Origin: Bog-159 sp963738375
Lineage (GTDB): Bacteria > Acidobacteriota > Terriglobia > Bryobacterales > Bryobacteraceae
Length of the DNA stretch: 64,000 nucleotides
Reading direction: 5' to 3'
Assembly (NCBI GenBank): GCA_963738375.1
Contig: CAVTWL010000004.1
Coordinates: 806,001-870,000, forward strand
Part shown: piece by piece, positions 35,058 to 43,921 of the stretch
Position numbering within the stretch: position 1 is the stretch's first letter
How the letters are laid out: the number at the start of each line of letters is the position of its first letter
The notes under the pieces: generated by a model
Told to the model about the DNA's origin: nothing
Databases searched by the model: none
Seen by the model: only the letters and a program-made list of their open reading frames with translations
Program-made: the position numbers and the translations under genes

Positions 35058-36569
35058 GTGCGCGCCCTACGCAAGACGCCGTTGCTCTGTATCCTGGCTT
35101 GCCTGGCCCTCGTGCCAGGCTTTGCCCAGACGGTCGAAGACATCGCCATTGACGCCCACGCCGCGCCGCACCCTTTCCCACACTTCTGGGAAACCATCTT
35201 CGGCTCGGGCCGCGCCAATCTGTCCCTCCGCGATTCTTACCGCCGCGACCTCGACCGCATGCGCGAAACCACCGCCATCCAATACGTCCGTTTTCATGCC
35301 ATCCTGGATGACGAAAACGGCATTTACGACGAAGACCCTCACGGCAACCCGGTCTATAACTTCTCCTATCTCGATCAGATCTACGATGGTCTGCTCAGCC
35401 GCGGCGTCCGTCCCTTCGTGGAACTGAGCTTCATGCCGCGCAAACTGGTGTCTTCCTTGACGCCCCATCCTTTCTGGTATAAGCCGCTGGTGTCTCCGCC
35501 CAATAACTACGCCCATTGGGACGATCTCACCACTCAGTTCACCCGCCACGTGCTGGCGCGTTACGGCGCACCCGAAGTGGAGCAGTGGTACTTCGAAGTC
35601 TGGAACGAACCCAATCTCGATTTTTGGTCCGGCGAACCGAAAGAATCCACTTACTACGAGTTATACGATCACACCGCGCGCGCCATCAAACAGGTCGACG
35701 CGAACCTCCGCGTCGGCGGCCCGGCCACCGCGCAGGCCGCCTGGGTCGACCGATTCATCCGTCACTGCATTGAACAGCATGTGCCGGTGGATTTTGCCTC
35801 CACCCATGTCTATGCCAACGATAAAGCGGAAGACATCTTCGGCACGCACGAGCAGATTCCGCGCAGTGAAATGGTGGGGCGGGCAGTGAAAAAGGTTTAC
35901 GACCAGGTGCACGCATCGCCGCTGCCAAGTCTCCCGATCATCTGGTCCGAATACAATGCCAGCTACATGAACGAGGTCGCCGTCACCGATTCCGCCTTCA
36001 TGGGTCCATGGCTGGCGAACAACATCCGCCAGTGCGACGGGCTGACCACCGCCATGTCTTATTGGACCTTCTCCGATATCTTCGAAGAGCAGGGCGTCGT
36101 GAAGCAGCCCTTCTACGGCGGCTATGGCCTGATTGCCGAAGATAATATTCCCAAAGCCGCCTTCAACGCCTTCGCGCTCCTCCATACTCTGGGCACACAG
36201 CGCCTGCCCGTCCTATCCAACGACGCCTTGGCCACAGTCGACGCTGACGGCCGCTTAGCCATCGCCGTATGGAATTACGCCCCGCCCGAAGACCAGGGAT
36301 CGCCGCGCGATGTGCGCCTGTCGATCGGCGGGATCGCGGCCGGCCATCGCGCGCAGATCCGCATCGTCGACCGACACCACGGTTCTGCCTTGGCCGCGTG
36401 GGAAGCCATGGGCCGCCCAGCGTCTCCATCCCTGCATCAACTGAGCGAACTGCGCGACGCAGCGGCCCTGCCGCAAGCCTCCGTTCAGGATCTGGGTCTC
36501 GCCAGCCCGGCGGTCATCTCGCTCCATCTCGCGCCACACGCGCTGGCGTTAATTCGGATCGCGCCGTAG
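35058..36569 (+). CDS. GH39-family glycosidase (beta-xylosidase-like)
   Basis: 503 aa from GTG 35058, one nt after the receptor stop; a signal peptide follows (LLCILACLALVPGFAQ). The TIM barrel shows FPHFWETIFGSGRANL, IQYVRFHAILDD, RGVRPFVELSFMPRKL, the acid/base Glu in WYFEVWNEPNLDFWSG and the nucleophile Glu in LPIIWSEYNASYMN. These match GH39 (beta-xylosidase/alpha-L-iduronidase). A C-terminal beta domain (about 395-500) follows. Secretion and coupling to the TonB receptor suggest it processes the glycan the receptor takes up. The gene ends in a 21-bp tail-to-tail overlap with the glucoamylase-like gene. Confidence 0.9.
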   Translation: MRALRKTPLLCILACLALVPGFAQTVEDIAIDAHAAPHPFPHFWETIFGSGRANLSLRDSYRRDLDRMRETTAIQYVRFHAILDDENGIYDEDPHGNPVYNFSYLDQIYDGLLSRGVRPFVELSFMPRKLVSSLTPHPFWYKPLVSPPNNYAHWDDLTTQFTRHVLARYGAPEVEQWYFEVWNEPNLDFWSGEPKESTYYELYDHTARAIKQVDANLRVGGPATAQAAWVDRFIRHCIEQHVPVDFASTHVYANDKAEDIFGTHEQIPRSEMVGRAVKKVYDQVHASPLPSLPIIWSEYNASYMNEVAVTDSAFMGPWLANNIRQCDGLTTAMSYWTFSDIFEEQGVVKQPFYGGYGLIAEDNIPKAAFNAFALLHTLGTQRLPVLSNDALATVDADGRLAIAVWNYAPPEDQGSPRDVRLSIGGIAAGHRAQIRIVDRHHGSALAAWEAMGRPASPSLHQLSELRDAAALPQASVQDLGLASPAVISLHLAPHALALIRIAP

Positions 36570-37820
36570 CCCCGCTTTGTCCATCGCTCTGCTGATATCG
36601 GCATCGCGCATGAACCAGCGCCATACCTTCCCGGTCTGGCTGTTTTCCGCGCTGAGCAGGGTGATTCCCAGGTCGATACCCAGCACATCTTTGTCGACCC
36701 AACCGCTCAGCGGATTGAAAGCGTCCACGAATCCGTACTGCCGGTAAACCGCGCCACCCAGCATTCCTTGGATATGCTTCAAATCGCTCTCTGCGATCTG
36801 CGGAGTAAACATCAGCGACCCGGCTGGTGCGCACGGAACCAGCGTGCCGTCGATCTCGCGATCCATCGGAGGGCCCCCCCAGGCCAGGTAACCCTTGGCG
36901 CTGTCGGACGCCGTGATTCCCCAAGCGTCGGGCCCGTAATCCCCAAACAAGGGATGCAGCCGGATGCAAAAAGCGCGGTGCGCCTCCGTGGCCGTGATCG
37001 AATTCTGAAACCAGTCCGTATGTTCGCCGCGATCTTCTCTCCGCCCGCGAAAATCCACCCACGCTGCCGAATACTGATGCGTGAACAACGGGCCTCCGGA
37101 AATGTAATCGTAGCCTTCGTATCGGATGTGCGGCCGCTGCCAGGCATACCAGGCAGCCGCGGGAATCGCGTGACGCGGCGACCCGATCGCTTCCAGATAC
37201 AAAATGGCTAGTTCGCAATAGCGATCCCATCGCGCGCTCAAAAAACCCGATTCCGGCTTCCACCCCATGCTCAACAACGAGCGATCTCCGTTCAGCATCC
37301 AATCAAAATCCACGCCTTCATAAATCGATTCCGCAAGCCTGCCAATTTCGGTCTGTTCGCCGAAATATTCGCGCGCGGTCAACACACCGGCCAACAGTAG
37401 CGCGGTATCGATGGACGAAAGCTCGCTCTTCCACCGCCGTTCGCCGCTCGCCATGTCGATGAAGTGGTAATACCAGCCGTGCTCTCGCGGCATTTTGTCC
37501 AACAGAAAATGCAGCGTAGCCAGCACCCGCGCTTCCACCTTGGCGCGCGGAATCCAGCCGCGTTCCGCGCCGATGCACAGTGCCGTCAGGCCAAAGCCGG
37601 TAGCTGCTGTACTCGCGATCCGCCGCCTTTCTGGGCTGCCGTCCGCCTTGGCGCGGTCCAGCACCAGACCGGTTGTTTCGCCCGCGCGTTCATAGAAGAA
37701 ATGCGCGGCGCGCTGCTCCATATCGTCGAGAAATGGGTCTTGTCGCGGCTGGGCCCACGCTGGCGTTCCCCCCAGCAGCGCCAGTACCGCCAGAACAAAA
37801 ATCTTATTGCGGGATCGCAT
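36549..37820 (-). CDS. Glucoamylase-like (PF10091/GH144-type) secreted protein
   Basis: 423 aa from ATG 37820 with signal peptide (NKIFVLAVLALLGGTPAWAQ). The alpha/alpha barrel elements are typical of the putative glucoamylase family: AAHFFYERAGETTGLVLDRA, STAATGFGLTALCIGAERGW, HGWYYHFID, SIDTALLLAGVLTAREYF, LLSMGWKPESGF, RYCELAILYLEAIGSPRHA, GPLFTHQYSAAWVDFRG and NAWGITA-like DAWGITASDSAKGY. Members characterised elsewhere cleave beta-1,2-glucans; the substrate here is inferred only. Its first 17 nt overlap the end of the VWA gene, so the two are translated from one transcript. It converges with and overlaps the GH39 gene. Confidence 0.87.
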   Translation of the reverse strand: MRSRNKIFVLAVLALLGGTPAWAQPRQDPFLDDMEQRAAHFFYERAGETTGLVLDRAKADGSPERRRIASTAATGFGLTALCIGAERGWIPRAKVEARVLATLHFLLDKMPREHGWYYHFIDMASGERRWKSELSSIDTALLLAGVLTAREYFGEQTEIGRLAESIYEGVDFDWMLNGDRSLLSMGWKPESGFLSARWDRYCELAILYLEAIGSPRHAIPAAAWYAWQRPHIRYEGYDYISGGPLFTHQYSAAWVDFRGRREDRGEHTDWFQNSITATEAHRAFCIRLHPLFGDYGPDAWGITASDSAKGYLAWGGPPMDREIDGTLVPCAPAGSLMFTPQIAESDLKHIQGMLGGAVYRQYGFVDAFNPLSGWVDKDVLGIDLGITLLSAENSQTGKVWRWFMRDADISRAMDKAGLRRDPN

Positions 37821-39378
37821 CGAAAGGCGCCGTGATGCTGCCGATCGCGCCGGTGGCCGCATCGCGCACAACCACCCGCACTTCCTTCGCTCCGGCGTTT
37901 CTCGGAAGCACCCGATGATACATCAAGCCTTCGCGCTGCACCTTGTCGTAGTTGTCGCGGCGCAACTCCAGCGACATGGTGTCATCCACGCCGTAACCCT
38001 GCTCCCCGTGCGCATCCTTTTCGACGAACAGAAAATCCAGCTTGCCGGCCCACCGGTCGCCCTGCGGCTCAAGCCGGAACGACTTGGGGTCAACTCGGAG
38101 ACTCAGTTCGAACCCCTGCGCACTACTCGTGAGCCGGGCTCGCAGCCCGACCCCGTTCGCGTCCATCGGACTAAGCACCGCGTCTCGCAGCGCCGCCCGC
38201 CGCAGCCCTTCGTCTTGCGGCGGCGTTTTCTGGTCGACATAGCCCTTGCGATAACGCAGTTCCAAATGAGGAAAATCGGTCACTTTCACTTTCAGATTGT
38301 GAAACGAATTGTCGAACTTATCGTCTTGCGGATAGAACCCCAGCGTGTACGTGATTGAGGAGTCTTCCACCGCCTTCAGAATCGCGCCCGAAATGTCGTT
38401 GGTATTGAAAAAGGCCCTGCCACCCGTGCGGCTCGCCAATTCTTCCATGGTTCCCTGATTTGCGTATACCCGCGACGACACCCGCGGCGATGCCGAAGCC
38501 ACCAGGCCCCTGGCGTCCACTGGATAGATCGCCAAGTTCGCATCGTTCAACGCCCGGATGGTCCGGTCGGCCTCCGCCGTCCAGGTCTGCTGGTCGCGCG
38601 GGAACCCCCGCATATTCCTGCCCATCGCCGCGCCGGGCCGGTTGCCGCCTGATACGTTCATGAATCCGACCTGCAGCGGAAACGCCGAAGAAATCCAAAT
38701 CAGATTCTTCCGCCCGGGCAAAGGCGCCAAATTATTGGCGATGAATTCTATGGCATGCAGCGTCTGTTGAATCCGATTATTCAGATAGAACGTCCGCTCG
38801 TAGCTGTTCCCGCCGCTGCCCAACCACCCCCCCAAGGGGTCGATCGGCGCACTGTCTCCGGTAACGTCCGCGCTAATATCGCCCCCGTACCGCGATAGCT
38901 TCGCCACCAGGTCCGAGGAATCCCGGGTGTAGTCGTGCAATACCCGCAATCCGCGTCCGTCCAGCGTATACAGCGCCACGCGATCTTCCGCTTTGATCTG
39001 TCTCAAAAACTGGACCACCTGCTTGCGCGCATAAGTCTGATCGGAAAACTTGGTGTTTACACCATCCAGTAGAATAGCCGTCACCGCCGCGGGGGTCCCG
39101 GCGCGCTCCTCCAATTGATTGGTAAAGGTGCCCGGGGGCAGGGGAGCGGCGGCATTGGGCAGTACCCCGCGAGCCTCTTCGGAAAACTGCCGGATCTCCT
39201 GCTTCTTGCCGTTATCGAATACCTGGAAATCTTCCCGCTTCAGGCCGGGCACGGCTTCCCCGTGTTTGGTTACGATGACGTTGATCTGCACCAGGCGTGT
39301 GGTGCTCTTGATCACTACATCAGGCATCTGTGCGGCCGCCGCCGCGGCTATCACGGAAAACAGAATCGGCAGTCGCAT
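37804..39378 (-). CDS. VWA-domain protein of the acidobacterial TIGR03436 type
   Basis: 524 aa with signal peptide (MRLPILFSVIAAAAAAQ). An N-terminal beta segment (TTRLVQINVIVTKHGEAVPG, LKREDFQVFDNGKKQEIRQF) precedes a von Willebrand factor A-like domain (about 95-310): VTAILLDGVNTKFSDQ with the MIDAS-like DG/N-x-x pattern, then DRVALYTLDGRGLRVLHDYT, GRKNLIWISSAFPL and LAIYPVDARGL, GGRAFFNTNDISGAI. A C-terminal beta region ends with IGSITAPFDAIPQ. These proteins are multiplied in Acidobacteria with no proven function; a role in surface protein interaction is inferred. It shares 17 nt with the glucoamylase-like gene. Confidence 0.88.
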   Translation of the reverse strand: MRLPILFSVIAAAAAAQMPDVVIKSTTRLVQINVIVTKHGEAVPGLKREDFQVFDNGKKQEIRQFSEEARGVLPNAAAPLPPGTFTNQLEERAGTPAAVTAILLDGVNTKFSDQTYARKQVVQFLRQIKAEDRVALYTLDGRGLRVLHDYTRDSSDLVAKLSRYGGDISADVTGDSAPIDPLGGWLGSGGNSYERTFYLNNRIQQTLHAIEFIANNLAPLPGRKNLIWISSAFPLQVGFMNVSGGNRPGAAMGRNMRGFPRDQQTWTAEADRTIRALNDANLAIYPVDARGLVASASPRVSSRVYANQGTMEELASRTGGRAFFNTNDISGAILKAVEDSSITYTLGFYPQDDKFDNSFHNLKVKVTDFPHLELRYRKGYVDQKTPPQDEGLRRAALRDAVLSPMDANGVGLRARLTSSAQGFELSLRVDPKSFRLEPQGDRWAGKLDFLFVEKDAHGEQGYGVDDTMSLELRRDNYDKVQREGLMYHRVLPRNAGAKEVRVVVRDAATGAIGSITAPFDAIPQ

Positions 39379-39432
39379 CGCCCTATTGCTCCATCTTCTT
39401 GAACGTCCCGCGGACGCCGCCGGTTACCCGAA

Positions 39433-41520
39433 TCACTTCTGCCCCGCGGTCGCCGTATACTTCTTCCGCATTTGAGGATCCGCTAACATCTTGATAAATA
39501 CACCCCCCACCACCGATCGCGCCTGAAATCCCTCCTGCTTCGCGCTCACCGTGTCATACCAGTCGCTCAAGGGAACACGGCTGCTTGAATCGTTGGCGAA
39601 TCGATAAGTGGGAGTGGCTAAAGTCTCAAAGTCGTCTTTGTTACCGGCCAGGGTTGCCGTCCAGATAATCCAGTCCAGCTTGGTGTAAGTGCGCCGGTTA
39701 TCCAGCGGCAAGCCATATTGATTCTGCTTCGTCTTATAAAAGGCGATTTCCTTCGCCGCGATTTCCGCGGGAAACAAGTGCAGCCCCAGTATCTGGTCCC
39801 ACACTAAGTTGTACTTCTGGCTCCACGTGCCAGGCTTATCGAACGCCAGGCGATAGTGGTCGCCCTCGCCGGCCATCCCAGCCCACTTCGTGGCATATTC
39901 CTCGGCCAGCGCCCGATAAGCGTCAGCTTCCTGCCTGCGCCCCGTCATTTCCGCCAGCATCCCATAAGATCCCAACGCCAGAATGGCCTTAATCGAAAGG
40001 TTCGCATTGTGCGCCAGATGCCCGGCGAAATCATCCGTGGAGAGCTGATTCTCCGGATCCAGTCCCTTCTCTTTCAGATAGGCGGCCCATTGGGAAATCT
40101 GCGGCCAGTACCGCTCCGCATAACTGGCATTGCCTTCCACTTTCGCCAGCGCCGCCAGCAGAATCAGCATATTGCCGCTCTCTTCCACAGGCATCTGATC
40201 CTCTTCGGTGCGCTCTCCACCGCCATAGACCTGCCCATCGGCTAATGGGTACGTTCCCAGATCGTGCGGCGCGAACGGCCATTTCCATCGGCCCATGCGC
40301 GCGTACTCCAGCACCGGATAGATCTGCGCCCGCAACAGTCGCGGATTGAACAGCAGCGTGAACGGCGCACTCGGATAAATTACATCCACCGTCGAAATGC
40401 ATCCGTTGCTGAAGTTCTCCTTGGGGAAAAACATGGCCGTGCCATCCTGGTCGGCCGCCAGTTTGTGGGCCGCCAAAGTTTGGCGATACGCCAGCGCGGC
40501 CACCCGCGCATAAGCCTCGCCGCCCACCCTCCGCAAATCCAACATCAATTCGCGATCGAATGCCGCGCTGCGCTCCGCCAACCGGTCATGATCCCGGCGC
40601 GCCTCGCGTAACAGGTCGCTGGCCTCCGCTCCGTTCCGCCGCCACCACGGGCGCAGTTTGCGATTGAAATACTCGATTGAATACAAGTCGTCATAAGCAA
40701 CCATCGCGTAGCGCGTCACCGGCTGCGCCGAAACGCGGCCCATCGCGATACTCATCGCCACTGCAGTCCCCTGCGCTTCTGCCGCCGACGAGCGATCGGC
40801 AAAGTCATCCGAGCCGGGCGTCTGCCCCGTCTTTCCGAATGTTTCTCGAACCGCACCGGATGAGCCAATGGCTTCGCTCACCCCCTCCGCTTTGTCCGCC
40901 GCTAGATAAAAATATCCCCAGTCAATCCTCAGGTCGTCGCCCTTTTTGTCAAGAACCTCCTGGGCTCGCGATCCCATGCGTAGAACCGGCTGTCCATCCA
41001 GTTGCACTCGCCCCGCCACCACCGCCTGGCGCGAAACGTCCACTACCAGTTCCGACGAGGCATCCAGATAAACCGACACATCGTGCGCCGTGCCGTCGCT
41101 AGCCGACGCCTTCCACTCCACGTACGTGACAGGCCGCGACAGAACCTCCAGATCGTCCGGCAGCGCGGGCGTCAAAAACGTCAGCGTCAGCGCCACGCCG
41201 CCACCCGCAAATTCGTAAATGGTCCGTGTCGGCAGTACCTCCACCCGCTTCTGCTCCATCGCATCGAAGCGTTTGTCGCCGCCCATGATCCGATAGGTTT
41301 TGCCGTCCACCCGCACCACCGAAGACATGACGTTCGGCTTCCCGGTCCAGTGTTTCGTGCCGCCGTCGGTGAGACGGTCGCTCATAGACCACACGCTGAA
41401 ATACGGATCGTGCGCGATCAACGGAACGGCCGGGGGACGGAGCGCAACCGACTCCTGCGCCGCGAGCGGCACCGCCAGCAGAGTCGCGAGGCCAACGGCA
41501 TCCATCAGTTTGCTGAGCAT
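39433..41520 (-). CDS. Glutaminase A-like protein (DUF5127-DUF4965-DUF1793)
   Basis: 695 aa from ATG 41520 with signal peptide (MDAVGLATLLAVPLAAQ), the second Met of which (41505) is an alternative start. The N-terminal beta-sandwich (PAVPLIAHDPYFSVWSMSDR, LTDGGTKHWTGKPNVMSSVV) is the DUF5127 type. The central part has DLYSIEYFNRKLRPWWRRNG and FFPKENFSNGCISTVDVIYP, and the C-terminal alpha/alpha barrel has GERTEEDQMPVEESGNMLIL, FAGHLAHNANLSIKAILALG and SDWYDTVSAKQEGFQARSVV. This is the architecture of GtaA-like proteins; the barrel resembles glycosidases, so the true substrate may be a glycan or glutamine. It lies 54 nt upstream of the VWA gene on the same strand. Confidence 0.88.
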   Translation of the reverse strand: MLSKLMDAVGLATLLAVPLAAQESVALRPPAVPLIAHDPYFSVWSMSDRLTDGGTKHWTGKPNVMSSVVRVDGKTYRIMGGDKRFDAMEQKRVEVLPTRTIYEFAGGGVALTLTFLTPALPDDLEVLSRPVTYVEWKASASDGTAHDVSVYLDASSELVVDVSRQAVVAGRVQLDGQPVLRMGSRAQEVLDKKGDDLRIDWGYFYLAADKAEGVSEAIGSSGAVRETFGKTGQTPGSDDFADRSSAAEAQGTAVAMSIAMGRVSAQPVTRYAMVAYDDLYSIEYFNRKLRPWWRRNGAEASDLLREARRDHDRLAERSAAFDRELMLDLRRVGGEAYARVAALAYRQTLAAHKLAADQDGTAMFFPKENFSNGCISTVDVIYPSAPFTLLFNPRLLRAQIYPVLEYARMGRWKWPFAPHDLGTYPLADGQVYGGGERTEEDQMPVEESGNMLILLAALAKVEGNASYAERYWPQISQWAAYLKEKGLDPENQLSTDDFAGHLAHNANLSIKAILALGSYGMLAEMTGRRQEADAYRALAEEYATKWAGMAGEGDHYRLAFDKPGTWSQKYNLVWDQILGLHLFPAEIAAKEIAFYKTKQNQYGLPLDNRRTYTKLDWIIWTATLAGNKDDFETLATPTYRFANDSSSRVPLSDWYDTVSAKQEGFQARSVVGGVFIKMLADPQMRKKYTATAGQK

Positions 41521-41585
41521 GGGTTTATTAAAACATCCAGCAAACCAGACGCATGCACAGTGCGTTTCAAAGATTCGGGTGGATT

Positions 41586-41762
41586 TTACCGGGCGCTGCC
41601 GGCGAGGGCTAAAACCCGTTCCTCGCATAGCACCCAGCGCGGTGTATGATCCTTGGCGGGACACGATGGAAATGTTTCCCCGCCCTTTATGCTAATTTCC
41701 GCGCCGCATACCGAACAGCGGTAGCGTCCATTCTCAGGGCTTGCTTGTCCGATTTCGCTCAT
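41586..41762 (-). CDS. 58-aa zinc-ribbon protein
   Basis: Starts at ATG 41762 and ends at TAA 41586. The peptide begins MSEIGQASPENGRYRCSVCG and continues with AEISIKGGETFPSCPAKDH and WVLCEER. CxxC followed by two later Cys (SCP and LCE) plus His fits a rubredoxin- or zinc-ribbon-type metal site. No membrane segment. It stands alone between the glutaminase-like gene and the SDR epimerase on the same strand. Small proteins of this look are common in soil acidobacteria, and their function is unknown. Support is the compact metal-ligand pattern and a complete frame. Confidence 0.6.
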   Translation of the reverse strand: MSEIGQASPENGRYRCSVCGAEISIKGGETFPSCPAKDHTPRWVLCEERVLALAGSAR

Positions 41763-41835
41763 AATTGGTTCCGCGTCTAATCAAGTTTCGAGTTCTAACG
41801 CGCAGCTTGCACGCCACTGTCCGGTATATCACGAT

Positions 41836-42735
41836 TTATGCCGCTACGACATTCGCCAGCGCTTCTTCCACCGCCGGGTAGCGGAACTGATACCCCGCGG
41901 CCTCCGCAACTTTGGGCAGAATGCGCTGGCTGGCCAACATCACCTCGGACATCTCGCCAAACATGAATTTCAGCGTGAATGCGGGCATGGGAACCACCGC
42001 TGGCCGCGATACCGCATGGCCCAAAGCCTTGGTGAACTCCGCATTCGTCACCGGATTCGGCGACGTGCCATTCACCGCGCCTTCCATCGGATTGTCCAAT
42101 GCATGCTGAATGATCCCCACCAGGTCGTCCAGATGGATCCACGACATCCATTGATCGCCCGAACCCAATTTTCCGCCCATCCCGGCCTTGAAGGGAGGCA
42201 GCATTTTGGCCAGCGCGCCGCCATGGGCCCCCAGCACCATGCCAGTCCGCAGCTTCACCAGCCGGATTCCCAGCGGCGCCGCCGCATCCGCCTCCTTTTC
42301 CCAAGCCACGCACACTTCGGCCATAAAACCGCTGCCCGGCGCCGATTCTTCCGTGAGCATTTCATCGCCGCGCGACCCGTAGAATCCGATCGCCGATCCG
42401 CTAATCAGCACCGCCGGCCGCGTCGGCATCGAAGCAAGCGCCTGTACCAGATTGCGCGTCCCCACGGTGCGGCTCTCCATGATTTTCTGCTTCGTTTCAT
42501 CGTTCCACCGTTGCGCGATCGGCTCACCTGCCAGATGGATCACCGCTTCCACGCCGTCCAAGCTCTCCGCCGGCGGTGCCCCCTTCATGGCGTCCCAAAC
42601 GAACAATTGGACGCCCGGCGGCAGGTTGGTGCCGGCATGGCGGCTCAATACGCGTAGCGTGTGGTTCCCCCCCGAAAGCGCCTTCAAAAGGCGGCGCCCG
42701 ATGAAGCCCGTAGCGCCTGTGATCGCGATGGTCAT
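41836..42735 (-). CDS. SDR-family epimerase of the TIGR01777/YfcH type
   Basis: 299 aa from ATG 42735. Rossmann NAD(P) motif ITGATGFIGRRLLKAL at the N-terminus, then VEAVIHLAGEPIAQRWNDET, with the family signature AGEPI, and SRTVGTRNLVQAL. It continues with LISGSAIGFYGSRGDEMLTE (active-site Ser/Tyr region), MVLGAHGGALAKMLPPFKAG, WIHLDDLVGII and NGTSPNPVTNAEFTKALGHA. It ends in the short C-terminal domain typical of YfcH-like nucleoside-diphosphate-sugar epimerase-related proteins. The substrate is unknown for the whole family. It is divergent from the HipA-like kinase gene, about 40 bp apart. Confidence 0.9.
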   Translation of the reverse strand: MTIAITGATGFIGRRLLKALSGGNHTLRVLSRHAGTNLPPGVQLFVWDAMKGAPPAESLDGVEAVIHLAGEPIAQRWNDETKQKIMESRTVGTRNLVQALASMPTRPAVLISGSAIGFYGSRGDEMLTEESAPGSGFMAEVCVAWEKEADAAAPLGIRLVKLRTGMVLGAHGGALAKMLPPFKAGMGGKLGSGDQWMSWIHLDDLVGIIQHALDNPMEGAVNGTSPNPVTNAEFTKALGHAVSRPAVVPMPAFTLKFMFGEMSEVMLASQRILPKVAEAAGYQFRYPAVEEALANVVAA

Positions 42736-42774
42736 AGAGTCTAGCGTATCACCACGGTACAATCTGGAAATCGA

Positions 42775-43557
42775 ATGTTGCGTAACGTACAGGCCACTCG
42801 CTATGTCACGCCGCTGCGGGAAGGTGGATCGCTGCCCGCCTTGATCGAGGCGGACGATCTCGGTCTTTACGTCCTGAAATTTACCGGCGCCGGGCAGGGG
42901 CCGCTCGCTCTCGTTGCAGAGATCATTAGCGCTGAAATCGGACGCGCCCTAGGCCTAAACGTCCCTGAACTGGTGCTCGTGGAGGTGGACGCCGCGCTAG
43001 GGCGCAATGAACCCGACGCCGAAATCCGCGCGCTGCTCGCCGCCAGCGTAGGCGTGAATCTCGGCATGGATTTTCTACCCGGCTCGGTGATGTTCGATCC
43101 CGCCGCCGGCGACGCCGCCCCGCCTGATATCGCCTCCACAGCAGTCTGGTTCGATGCTTTCGTCACGAACGTCGACCGCACCGCCCGTAACCCGAATTTG
43201 CTGTGCTGGCACAAATCGCTCCACTTCATCGATCATGGCGCGGCCCTCTACTTCCATCACGACTGGAAAGCTCCGGTTACCAGCGCGCAATCTCCATTTC
43301 CCGCGGTCCGGGATCATATTCTGCTGCCGCGCGCCGGTCGCATCGCCGAAGTTGATCCCCAATTGCGTGCGCGCCTGACCCCGGAGATTTTCCGCAACGC
43401 AGTCGCGAACGTGCCTGACGCGTGGTTGCTGCCCGCCCCAGGCGCGAACACGTCCGATGCCAAGCGCCAAGGCTATTTTGATTTCCTCACCGCCCGGCTG
43501 GAATCCGCATCGTTATTTGTTGAGGAGGCTCTGCGTGCGCGCCATGCACTCTTATGA
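42775..43557 (+). CDS. HipA-like kinase domain protein (HipA_2 type)
   Basis: 260 aa. The N-terminal part (VLKFTGAGQGPLALVAEIIS, AEIGRALGLNVPELVLVEVD) matches the nucleotide-binding lobe of HipA-fold kinases. The catalytic loop is visible as WFDAFVTNVDRTARNPNLL, the N-x-D-R-xxx-N pattern of HipA, followed by the DFG-equivalent LHFIDHGAALYF. Length is much shorter than HipA (about 440 aa), as expected for the stand-alone HipA_2-type proteins paired with DUF3037. There is no HipB-like antitoxin gene. The DUF3037 gene overlaps its 3' end by 23 nt. A role in phosphorylating a translation factor or another target is unproven. Confidence 0.82.
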   Translation: MLRNVQATRYVTPLREGGSLPALIEADDLGLYVLKFTGAGQGPLALVAEIISAEIGRALGLNVPELVLVEVDAALGRNEPDAEIRALLAASVGVNLGMDFLPGSVMFDPAAGDAAPPDIASTAVWFDAFVTNVDRTARNPNLLCWHKSLHFIDHGAALYFHHDWKAPVTSAQSPFPAVRDHILLPRAGRIAEVDPQLRARLTPEIFRNAVANVPDAWLLPAPGANTSDAKRQGYFDFLTARLESASLFVEEALRARHALL

Positions 43558-43921
43558 TTACGCAGTCCTGCGCATCGTCCCGTCCGTCGAGCGCGAGGAA
43601 TTCCTGAACGCCGGCGTGGTCCTGCAATCGCCCGAGCATGCCTTCCTCGATTGCCGCGTCTTCCTTGACGAACCCCGCCTGCGAGCCCTTTGGCCTTCGC
43701 TCGATGTGGAACTAATCCGCCAGCACCTGGAAGCCTTTCCTAAAATCTGCTCGGGCGATCGGCGCGGCGGGCCTATCGCCGGGCTCTCGCGCCGCGAACG
43801 ATTTCAATGGCTGGTCTCGCCGCGCAGCACCGTCATTCAAATTTCGCCGGTCCATAGCGGCGTCTGCGAATCGCCGGAAACTGCCCTCGAAGACCTCTTC
43901 AAGCGGCTGGTCCTTACGTGA
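43535..43921 (+). CDS. DUF3037 protein
   Basis: 128 aa from GTG 43535, preferred over ATG 43544 because GGAGG lies 6 nt before it. The protein starts MRAMHSYDYAVLRIVPSVER, then EEFLNAGVVLQSPEHAFLDC and LSRRERFQWLVSPRSTVIQI, the conserved DUF3037 elements. No membrane segment or signal. It overlaps the HipA-like kinase gene by 23 nt and the permease gene by 4 nt (GTGA), so the three are translated together. DUF3037 next to HipA_2-type kinases is a recurring pair in other bacteria as far as I recall. Its activity is unknown; antitoxin, adaptor or substrate are all possible. Confidence 0.85.
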   Translation: MRAMHSYDYAVLRIVPSVEREEFLNAGVVLQSPEHAFLDCRVFLDEPRLRALWPSLDVELIRQHLEAFPKICSGDRRGGPIAGLSRRERFQWLVSPRSTVIQISPVHSGVCESPETALEDLFKRLVLT

